From the NCBI GenBank assembly GCA_023230565.1, contig JALNXD010000050.1, forward strand, positions 1-21,072: a DNA stretch of 21,072 bases, read 5' to 3'. The notes below the pieces were generated by a model. That model searched no databases. It was not told the origin of the DNA and worked only from the letters and a program-made list of their open reading frames with translations. Source of the stretch: Syntrophales bacterium. GTDB lineage: Bacteria > Desulfobacterota > Syntrophia > Syntrophales > UBA2210. A program made the position numbers and the translations under genes. Shown here one piece after another: positions 15,022-21,072 of the stretch. Numbering within the stretch: position 1 is the first letter of the stretch; every line of letters begins with the position of its first letter.

Positions 15022-15181
15022 GAGATTTTGATCATGAATCAGCTGTTTTTTCGGGTATCATCGTCGACAGCAAACTACAGTCCCGGCATTGCTTGAACTG
15101 CCGCGCGCGAGTTTGCCGGAACAGCTTCACGAGACGATGCATGGTCGAAAAACAAATCCGAGCCGGGTAAATCTCATGCCT
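15016..15181. repeat. 13-bp perfect inverted repeat flanking about 140 bases
   Basis: AGGCATGAGATTT at 15016-15028 is the exact reverse complement of AAATCTCATGCCT at 15169-15181. The left arm contains the most upstream ATG of the PilT-like frame. The DNA between has no gene. It may be a long-range RNA stem that hides that start, terminal repeats of a tiny element, or chance. Confidence 0.4.
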
Positions 15182-15302
15182 GCAAATCAGAAAATCGATG
15201 AGCTTTTGCATTCATTTACCGGGAAGCCCCCTGAAACGGCCGCACCGGCCCAGTCTTGAGGGAAACCCGCTTTCAAAGACAGGTCCTGCTTTCCGAAAAA
15301 TT

Positions 15303-16070
15303 TCATTTCAGTTTATTTATAGTGTTTGCCATGCAGCCTGCACCGAACCCATTGTCGATATTAACGACAGCAACTCCGCCTGCACAACTGTTAAGCATGG
15401 CAAGAAGCGCAGCCAGGCCTCCGAAACTTGCGCCATAACCGATACTGGTGGGCACGGCAATCACAGGTTTATCTATCAGACCTCCGATCACACTCGCCAG
15501 GGCGCCCTCCATGCCGGCGACTACAATCACGACTTTTGCACATTTTATAACATCTATTTTACTAAAGAGCCGGTGAATTCCCGCAACCCCTACATCAAAT
15601 ATTCTTTCAACCCGGTTTCCAAATATTTCGGCCGTTATCGCCGCTTCTTCGGCAACAGGCAAATCTGAAGTACCTGCCGTCACTACTGCTATATAACTGT
15701 CGGGGATCTCATTTGAATATCTCTCAATAGTTATTGTCCCCGCTGTTTCATTAAACTGAGCATCGCCGCATATGCTTAAAACTTCGCTGTAAATCTCCCT
15801 GGTAGCCTTCGTGGCGAGAATATTCGTTTTCCGTGTCATCATATAGGCAACGATATCACGCACCTGCTCTGCGGTTTTACCCGGACAAAAAATTACTTCC
15901 GGATATCCCACGCGCATAGAGCGATCGTTATCAACTTTTGCAAAGCCAAGATCCTTGAAAGATGCCTCTCGAGCACACTCAACTGCACGCTCGACATCAA
16001 GGTTTCCTGCCTCAACCTGCCGGAACAACTCTTTCAGATCGTCATCGTAAAACATTTTACATCCTGTCAT
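15303..16070 (-). CDS. larB: Nickel-pincer cofactor biosynthesis protein LarB
   Basis: A 255-residue synthase that carboxylates nicotinic acid adenine dinucleotide and hydrolyses it to pyridinium-3,5-biscarboxylic acid mononucleotide, the first step to the nickel-pincer nucleotide. The C-terminal half is the PurE/AIR-carboxylase-like fold typical of LarB (AVVTAGTSDLPVAEEAA, then VIVVAGMEGALASVIGGL and PTSIGYGASFGGLAALLAMLNSCAGG). The N-terminal part (GFAKVDNDR...GYPEVIFCPGKT) is also LarB-specific. The ATG at 16070 overlaps the larE stop (ATGA). An alternative ATG at 16055 has AGGA six bases upstream and would remove five residues. It is the last gene of larC-larE-larB; the gap to the PilT-like gene is 281 bases. 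Confidence 0.93.
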   Translation of the reverse strand: MTGCKMFYDDDLKELFRQVEAGNLDVERAVECAREASFKDLGFAKVDNDRSMRVGYPEVIFCPGKTAEQVRDIVAYMMTRKTNILATKATREIYSEVLSICGDAQFNETAGTITIERYSNEIPDSYIAVVTAGTSDLPVAEEAAITAEIFGNRVERIFDVGVAGIHRLFSKIDVIKCAKVVIVVAGMEGALASVIGGLIDKPVIAVPTSIGYGASFGGLAALLAMLNSCAGGVAVVNIDNGFGAGCMANTINKLK

Positions 16071-16867
16071 GAAAGATCCATATTCCCTTTCTTATACCCG
16101 TCAAGATCGAGAGATACGTAACGATATCCCATATTTTTCAATTCCCTGGCAACCGAATTCAAAAATTCTTCGTCAAAAAACCGCCTTCGATTTTCAGGAG
16201 GCACCTCTATGCGAGCCGTTTTTCCATCACTTCTTACCCGTACCTGATGTATCCCTTGAGTTGCCAGATATTCCTCAGCCATATCGATTCTTTTCAGCTC
16301 TTTTGCGCTCACCTCATGCCCTTCCGGCATTCTAGTCATAAGACAGCCGCTTGCCGGCTTCAAGCCAAGTGCTTCTTTTCGTTCACACAGCCATTTACAA
16401 ATTTCCCTCTTGGATATACCGAATCTTGCAAGGGGGCTTTCGATCCCAAGTTCCCGCAAGGCATTTATTCCCGGTCTGACTTCATTTAAGTCATCTGCAT
16501 TAGTGCCATCCAATACCCGCGAATATCCAAGATTATCAGCACCCGCTTTAATCATGCCAAAAGTATACCGCTTGCAGAGATAACATCGGTTTGCCGGATT
16601 ATATCGAAGCGAATCGAGAAGAGGCACTTTTACACGTTTGCAGGGAATTTTCATTCTTCGTACAAAAGAAATGACATCCTTTACATCTCTTGCAGGAGTA
16701 TAGGGGGCATAAAATGTAAATGCAGTAACGTTATCCCCTAAAACTTCCCTTGCATGGAAAAGGAGAAACGCACTGTCCTGACCGCCTGAAAACGCAACTA
16801 AGCACGAACCCAAGCCACTTAGATACTCATGTAAATTTTTTATTTTATCTGCTGAATTTTGGCACAT
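16067..16867 (-). CDS. larE: Pyridinium biscarboxylate sulfur transferase LarE (three-Cys type)
   Basis: A 266-residue PP-loop ATPase that adenylates the LarB product and inserts sulfur to give the bisthiocarboxylate. The PP-loop is SGGQDS at 27-32 (usually SGGVDS). Further LarE marks are LDGTNADDLNEVRPG at 119-133 and LGIESPLARFGISKREI. Cysteines C95 and C98 (RCYLCKR) and C175 (SGCLMTRMP) match the LarE subgroup that binds a [4Fe-4S] cluster and transfers sulfur catalytically, as studied in Thermotoga maritima. The Lactiplantibacillus enzyme has one cysteine, which it sacrifices. No strong Shine-Dalgarno precedes the ATG; larC ends 46 bases upstream. Cluster binding is inferred from the Cys pattern. 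Confidence 0.93.
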   Translation of the reverse strand: MCQNSADKIKNLHEYLSGLGSCLVAFSGGQDSAFLLFHAREVLGDNVTAFTFYAPYTPARDVKDVISFVRRMKIPCKRVKVPLLDSLRYNPANRCYLCKRYTFGMIKAGADNLGYSRVLDGTNADDLNEVRPGINALRELGIESPLARFGISKREICKWLCERKEALGLKPASGCLMTRMPEGHEVSAKELKRIDMAEEYLATQGIHQVRVRSDGKTARIEVPPENRRRFFDEEFLNSVARELKNMGYRYVSLDLDGYKKGNMDLS

Positions 16868-16913
16868 ACCCGGATATTTGACGATCTCTTTACATTGTAT
16901 TTTATAAGGCAGC

Positions 16914-18110
16914 TCATTTCTTTCCGCTTTCCGTAACCAGTTCCGCCTCCTCTACTGCCTTATATATCTCTCTGAGACTCACCTTTTTCTCTTCCGCAAG
17001 CCTTCTGCAATCCTCATATTCAGGTTTTGTTTTTATCTTGCGATTCCCTAAATAGCTGCTTTTGATTTTCACTTTCCCGAAACGCGTCTCACATTCGGTT
17101 ATATCTCTGTGTAGAGTGATCCGGGACAAATTGTATTTCCGGAGCCCGAGGCTTGTCGTCTCGGAAAGGATAAATTCCTCTACTTTCGGCGCCAATCCGG
17201 GCCTGCATAACACGGATACAGTAACAGCGGGTCTGGATTTCTTCATGATAACAGGGGTCAGGTATACATCATATGCCCCGGCCTGCAATAAAGAATTCAT
17301 TATATACTCATAGAATTCCGGATTCATGTCATCAATATTGCATTCAATAAATACGGCTTCTTCTTTTTTTTCAAGAAGCGGCTGATTCTCTTCTTTTTCT
17401 CCGATCATTACCCGGAGGATATTTGGTATCTCAGGATCTCTTTTACCAATGCCGTATCCTGTAGCGCATAAGCGAAAATCCAGAGTATCGGTAAATCTGT
17501 CCACTGTTGAAACAAGAATCGCCGCACCTGTCGGAGTGGTCATTTCAAAAGGAGCCGCACCTGTTTTTACAGGAATCCCCTTCAGAATTTCCGTTGTTGC
17601 AGGCGCGGGCACAGGTAATGTACCATGGGAGCATTCCACAAATCCGCTTCCAAGTTCAACGGAAGAGGCCATTACTTTATCCACAGACAGCGTGTCAAGA
17701 CAAATGGCTGCGCCTGCAATATCGACAATCGAGTCGACAGCGCCTATCTCATGAAAATGCACATCCTGCACGGAGATTCCATGAACTGAAGCCTCAGCAT
17801 TGGCAAGCCGGGAAAATATTTCACGACTCACTCTTTTAATTTTCTCATTAAATCCGCTTGCTTCAATAATTTCATATATACTTTGGAGACTTCTCGGCAT
17901 CTGCTTTTTGGCTTCTTCCAGGAGTACGTCAACCCGTGTTCCGGAAATTCCTTTACGCTTTGCTTTTGATATTTCAAGCGTGTACCCTTCAAGATTAAGC
18001 TTCTCCAACTCACGTCTGAGATATTCAGGATCTACGCCAAGATCGATAAGGGCGCCCAAATTCATATCGCCGCTTATTCCGGCAAAGCAGTCATAATATA
18101 ATATTTTCAT
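16914..18110 (-). CDS. larC: Nickel-pincer cofactor nickel insertase LarC
   Basis: A 398-residue CTP-dependent cyclometallase that inserts nickel into the pincer nucleotide. Signature segments are YYDCFAGISGDM at 5-16, DVHFHEIGAVDSIVDIAGA, and the C-terminal half from FIECNIDDMNPEFYEYIM to RKYNLSRITLHRDI. Here larC is one uninterrupted frame; in Lactiplantibacillus plantarum it is split and joined by a programmed frameshift. The His-rich stretch many LarC proteins carry after the N-terminal domain is missing (KKQMPRSLQSIYEI stands there). GAGGT lies shortly before the ATG. It is first in the larC-larE-larB operon. No larA (lactate racemase family) is within the window. Confidence 0.93.
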   Translation of the reverse strand: MKILYYDCFAGISGDMNLGALIDLGVDPEYLRRELEKLNLEGYTLEISKAKRKGISGTRVDVLLEEAKKQMPRSLQSIYEIIEASGFNEKIKRVSREIFSRLANAEASVHGISVQDVHFHEIGAVDSIVDIAGAAICLDTLSVDKVMASSVELGSGFVECSHGTLPVPAPATTEILKGIPVKTGAAPFEMTTPTGAAILVSTVDRFTDTLDFRLCATGYGIGKRDPEIPNILRVMIGEKEENQPLLEKKEEAVFIECNIDDMNPEFYEYIMNSLLQAGAYDVYLTPVIMKKSRPAVTVSVLCRPGLAPKVEEFILSETTSLGLRKYNLSRITLHRDITECETRFGKVKIKSSYLGNRKIKTKPEYEDCRRLAEEKKVSLREIYKAVEEAELVTESGKK

Positions 18111-18214
18111 TCAGTACCTCAAATACAGGGCTTGTCGCTGGAATCGCTCTTTGCTCCGGCTGGCTTTCGGGAGAAAAATTTTAATTGCTGAAAGACGTTA
18201 TTGCAATATAAATG

Positions 18215-18236
18215 TGTGCACAAAGACATGAATGTC
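18215..18236. promoter_or_regulatory. Adjacent palindromes upstream of larC
   Basis: TGTGCACA (18215-18222) is a perfect 8-bp palindrome, and GACAT-GA-ATGTC (18225-18236) is a 5-bp inverted repeat, three bases apart. They lie about 105 bases before the larC ATG, where a promoter would be expected. A regulator site is possible; nothing identifies the protein. Confidence 0.3.
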
Positions 18237-18270
18237 ATGAAATACACAAACGACCGTTACCATATATATA

Positions 18271-18301
18271 ATAAAGGCGGGTTTGTACGCCCGCCTTTTA
18301 T
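18271..18301. terminator. Bidirectional rho-independent terminator
   Basis: AAAGGCGGG (18273-18281) pairs with CCCGCCTTT (18290-18298), a GC-rich 9-bp stem with an 8-base loop. On the minus strand the tail is TTTATTATATATA, so it should end the large exported-protein gene, whose stop is 20 bases away. The plus strand also has a short T-run. Confidence 0.85.
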
Positions 18302-18321
18302 CATTGTCTTCCCTGTGCCAT

Positions 18322-20655
18322 TTACTGGCCGGCTGCAATTGCAGATATGAAACAGCCTCCGCCACCTCCGCCGCCATCTTCAATCTGGGAAGACGGCGTA
18401 AAATCGGAAGGAGCTAACGCTGGGCCGCCCTGATCGACAATACGCCCGTCTCTTATTCCAAGGACGTCATCCCCGCACATGCAATCTACGAAATGCAGCG
18501 TAATTTTATGACCTTCAATTTGAGCCCCCCTGTAGCCATTATATAGAAATTCATACCAGTGGGGTTCGCAATTGCCTGCTTCAGGGCCGTACTTCCAATA
18601 GGTATTCGGAACAGGCCCTTCAGGATCAAGGAAGAGCGTGACAGTAGTTACCTCGTGATAATTCACGATGCTTACTCCGCTGACGATAAAGTCTAGAAGT
18701 CCGTAAGGGAACTGAAGATTTGACGGTGGAGGATTGGTTTGCGGAAGTCCCACTGCGGCTGCATAATCGAATTTCTGAGGCGGAGCCACTGCCATCGTGA
18801 TATAGTAGTTTTCGTTGCAGCAATAGCCGGATACGACGCATGCCTGCTGACTGTCAGGTATCCCGTCGCCGTTGCCGTCATAGGTCGGATCCGTTCCGTC
18901 AGGTCCCTGTTCCGCGTCGTCAGGGACACCGTCATTGTCGCCGTCCGGAACGAAATGTACCGTCACTGACTGGTTTTCATTCATAACTATCGTAGTTTCC
19001 GCTTCATCCGCATCGGCTACATTCCCATCCCAACCGTCAAAAGTATAATTCACTGCCGTTTCAGCGGTAAGGTACACCTCCGTCCCTTCCGCATACACAT
19101 TATCGGCTGCATCAGGTTCAGTATTGACTGTACCCGGACCGTCGCTTGCGACTGTAAGCAAATGAGTGATCGATGAATCGACACTGTTTCCTCTCACATT
19201 TATGGAGACCAATGGATTGTAGGAATCGTTCGAAGAGATTTCAAAGCTATCATAGAAGGGGCCGGTCGCCGTCGGGCTGAAGCGGAGAGTAAAGGTGCAG
19301 CTCTCTTTCGCATCAAGAATTCCTGTACAGGTGTTGTTGACAATCGAAAAGGGGGCGACCACCGGATTTGCCGCAGCAATTGCAATATTCTGGAGCGCAG
19401 CCTCGCCTATATTCGAAATCGTCACTGTTGCATCAACCGTATCGCCGACTTCAACGATTCCGAAGTCCGCGTTATGGTCGGCTTCCGCTCCAAGAGTTTC
19501 TGTAATATGAATTGCCGGCAGATTGGGAGGTATATATTCGTAACACCCCATATCAAAAGAGACGCCTCGAGGTCGTATCGTGCCTTCAAGATCGGCAGAT
19601 GGTGCGCCAATTCGTGTCCCCCGGTCGATCAAAGGGGAAGCTGCGCTCAGATGGTAATCTCCCGCACCGACAAATGCGGGGTTTTCATGTTTCACTACTA
19701 TTCCTTCATTCCAATCTTCAATATTCGAATATGAAATTGTCAGATCATCAAAATTTTGAGCATAAATGTCATCATATCCCGGGTGCCAGATGATACTGTT
19801 CACAATAGACAAAGGTGTCGAATTGATAAAAAAGGCCAGTCCGGCTGCTATTCCTGTATTATCGACGATGGTGCAGTTGACAATATTCACGGAAGCTGCA
19901 GTTTGCCCCACTTGGCCGACCAGAATTCCGCCGCACCCATACGCTCCGGTATTGCTGTTTCCATGAACGAGTAAATTAGTGAATTCAACTGCACAGTTAC
20001 CCTCCGTATTCACGTAGATTCCACCTGCCTGAGGTCCTGCATTGTTCCTGATAATAGTATCAGCTACTTTGAATACGACCGATATGCTGTCATTTACCGG
20101 AGAATTCACATAAATGCCGCCGGCGCCATTTGAATTATTCATATTCTCTTCGATAATACACCGTACTATCGTCAGTCCCGCCGAGCGGCTGGTCACTGCA
20201 GCTCCGCCAAGACCGGTCGCAGCGCCGAAATTGCCGTTTCTGATGATGAGCCCGTCAAGCACAAGATCATCGAAACTTTTTGCCTCAGCTTCATTGAAAG
20301 GAATTGTAACGACACTTCCTGTCAGAGAATTTCCATTGATAAAGGTTGCATTCACCCATGGATTGCTTGAATCTCCTCCGCCCGACGGATACCCGCCGAT
20401 TATTTTTGTACTGTCGGCCGCCGGAAAAGTAATAAGCTCATTGTATGTCCCCGCAGCCACATGGATTATGCCGCCTCCTCCTGTTTCAAGTGCTTTTGTA
20501 ATGGAGGCGAGCGCATTCTCCCAGCTTGTACCGCTGTTTGAATCACTTCCGCCGTGTGCCGCTGTTTTTACATATACATCGGCACCGGCCGCGGTAAACG
20601 CCAGAAGGACAATACATAGGATTGTCCCAAAAAAGATTATTTTTTTTACTCTCAT
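18322..20655 (-). CDS. Large secreted multi-domain protein: beta-helix, Ig-like, TSP3 repeats, CFI-box C-terminus
   Basis: A 777-residue exported protein of unknown role. Start ATG at 20655, after a GGGGGG run four bases upstream. In order: signal peptide at about 1-25; right-handed parallel beta-helix at about 26-370 (DUF1565-like opening with SGTSWENALASITKAL and HVAAGTYNE, then repeated IVNCTI-, IRNNAG- and GGIYVN-type coils); an ASPM/HYDIN-like Ig domain at about 375-490 (DFGIVEVGDTVDATVTISN); an InlB-type repeat (VYLTAETAVNYTFDGWDG); two calcium-binding TSP3-type repeats (DGDNDGVPDD, DGNGDGIPDS); and a domain like choice-of-anchor U (YWKYGPE, HWYEF, ITLHFVDCMCGDDVLG). Seven Gly then CFISAIAAGQ close the protein, resembling CFI-box C-termini. 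A surface or secreted adhesin-like role is inferred. Confidence 0.85.
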   Translation of the reverse strand: MRVKKIIFFGTILCIVLLAFTAAGADVYVKTAAHGGSDSNSGTSWENALASITKALETGGGGIIHVAAGTYNELITFPAADSTKIIGGYPSGGGDSSNPWVNATFINGNSLTGSVVTIPFNEAEAKSFDDLVLDGLIIRNGNFGAATGLGGAAVTSRSAGLTIVRCIIEENMNNSNGAGGIYVNSPVNDSISVVFKVADTIIRNNAGPQAGGIYVNTEGNCAVEFTNLLVHGNSNTGAYGCGGILVGQVGQTAASVNIVNCTIVDNTGIAAGLAFFINSTPLSIVNSIIWHPGYDDIYAQNFDDLTISYSNIEDWNEGIVVKHENPAFVGAGDYHLSAASPLIDRGTRIGAPSADLEGTIRPRGVSFDMGCYEYIPPNLPAIHITETLGAEADHNADFGIVEVGDTVDATVTISNIGEAALQNIAIAAANPVVAPFSIVNNTCTGILDAKESCTFTLRFSPTATGPFYDSFEISSNDSYNPLVSINVRGNSVDSSITHLLTVASDGPGTVNTEPDAADNVYAEGTEVYLTAETAVNYTFDGWDGNVADADEAETTIVMNENQSVTVHFVPDGDNDGVPDDAEQGPDGTDPTYDGNGDGIPDSQQACVVSGYCCNENYYITMAVAPPQKFDYAAAVGLPQTNPPPSNLQFPYGLLDFIVSGVSIVNYHEVTTVTLFLDPEGPVPNTYWKYGPEAGNCEPHWYEFLYNGYRGAQIEGHKITLHFVDCMCGDDVLGIRDGRIVDQGGPALAPSDFTPSSQIEDGGGGGGGCFISAIAAGQ

Positions 20656-20922
20656 TTTTCCCCCCTGCATTTTTGTTCTTATTTGAAAATCCAGTTGCTT
20701 GTACGTGTGAGAACAATTTTCCGGGCATCTCGGTTATGATGACTGGAGTATGAGTGGCAAGTTCTGTTCCAGTTTTATAAGATATCGAATATATAGCTAA
20801 ATATGGAATTGAGGTCATGTGCCGCCATTGGTAAATGTTCATTTCATTTACAAAAATCTTGTTACCTGAACAAAAATGAAATAGTGTTCCATTTCTTATG
20901 AGATGAGTCTTTTGGTTGTGTT

Positions 20923-20940
20923 AACGTGTTCAAACACGTT
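20923..20940. promoter_or_regulatory. Inverted repeat AACGTGT-N4-ACACGTT, possible operator
   Basis: Perfect 7-bp arms with a 4-base spacer make an 18-bp symmetric site typical in size for helix-turn-helix dimers. A further AACGT half follows at 20942-20946. It lies about 85 bases upstream of the edge promoter's -35, so it would act at a distance, or belong to a promoter not recognised here. Confidence 0.35.
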
Positions 20941-21025
20941 CAACGTATTCCGAAATAAGAGAAATCATGAGCAGCAAATCAGGTTTGGGATTTTTATGTG
21001 GATTTTCTCTTTATCTTTCTTTATT

Positions 21026-21064
21026 TTGACTGATACAGTAAGATGCGTAAATTAATTCAGGAGG
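21026..21064 (+). promoter_or_regulatory. Promoter and Shine-Dalgarno of a gene beginning at the right edge
   Basis: TTGACT at 21026-21031, a 16-base spacer, TAAATT at 21048-21053, then CAGGAGG at 21058-21064. The window ends 8 bases later in ATA, so an ATG using base 21072 would be ideally spaced. The encoded protein is outside the window. Confidence 0.5.
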
Positions 21065-21072
21065 CGAAAATA

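Larger units (their letters stand above)
20656..21072. other. Divergent intergenic region at the right edge
   Basis: A 417-base AT-rich stretch between the exported-protein gene and a plus-strand gene that begins at or beyond the edge. An open frame at 20543-20842 overlaps the exported protein and looks non-coding. Visible elements: ATTTCATTT (20841-20849) with AAATGAAAT (20874-20882), a perfect 9-bp inverted repeat; AACGTGT (20923-20929) with ACACGTT (20934-20940); and a promoter plus ribosome site at the very end. Confidence 0.55.

Noticed and set aside
16857..16890. TGGCAC at the larE start as a sigma-54 box
   Set aside because: No TTGC at the required distance, and it lies in coding sequence on the opposite strand.
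20543..20842. 99-codon frame overlapping the start of the exported protein
   Set aside because: Out of frame with the signal peptide, no ribosome site, no domain.
1..21072. CRISPR arrays, toxin-antitoxin pairs, insertion sequences, sigma-54 promoters
   Set aside because: I looked for regular direct repeats, small paired genes, transposase motifs and TGGCAC-N5-TTGC sites and found none that hold up.

Overview
The window looks like chromosomal DNA from an anaerobic bacterium, most likely a deltaproteobacterium (Desulfobacterota sensu lato, for example a syntroph or sulfate reducer). This is an inference from gene content: a WtpABC-type tungstate/molybdate importer, a ferredoxin-nitroreductase fusion, nickel-pincer cofactor genes, a stand-alone LUD-domain protein, and a beta-helix protein ending in a Gly-run plus CFI motif. 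Base composition is moderate with AT-rich intergenic DNA. I see no rRNA, CRISPR array, insertion sequence, integrase or phage gene. It reads as a metabolic and metal-handling chromosomal segment.

Layout, left to right. (1) 26-235, minus: a dodecin, followed by about 640 bases without a convincing gene. (2) 875-4616, plus: wtpA-wtpB-wtpC, then a 2x[4Fe-4S]-nitroreductase fusion, probably one operon. (3) 4705-6795, minus: an exported AMIN/Amidase_3 cell-wall amidase with five LysM repeats. (4) 7004-7870, plus: metF, then tRNA-Arg(CCG), then a zinc-dependent alcohol/polyol dehydrogenase. (5) 9131-9487: a structured intergenic region with a promoter-like element and a strong terminator about 100 bases apart, then an SlyD-like FKBP with a four-cysteine tail. 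(6) 10047-13523, minus: a five-gene operon of a small ribbon-helix-helix regulator with a Cys/His zinc-site-like C-terminus, a metal-binding protein (ZnuA-like), an ATPase, a permease and a LUD-domain protein. (7) 13672-15021, minus: a PilT-like ATPase. (8) 15303-18110, minus: larC-larE-larB for the nickel-pincer nucleotide cofactor. (9) 18322-20655, minus: a large secreted multi-domain beta-helix protein. (10) The right edge holds a promoter and Shine-Dalgarno for a plus-strand gene that starts just outside.

How it works together: the recurring theme is metals. Tungstate or molybdate uptake, a zinc- or manganese-type importer and Ni-pincer cofactor synthesis lie within 18 kb, alongside a Cys-tailed FKBP that could bind metal. 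The most interesting element is the small RHH protein at 13266-13523. A consensus-like sigma-70 promoter starts its operon. A perfect inverted repeat (ACTTTGT-N14-ACAAAGT, 28 bp overall, half-site centres 21 bp apart) spans that promoter's -35 box. This has the same overall geometry as NikR operators. I propose a self-regulated metal-uptake operon controlled by an RHH sensor whose metal site is unlike the NikR ACT domain.

All functional names rest on reading protein motifs by eye. No database search or folding calculation was run. Start codons were re-chosen where a Shine-Dalgarno sequence, a signal peptide or a promoter argued against the longest frame.
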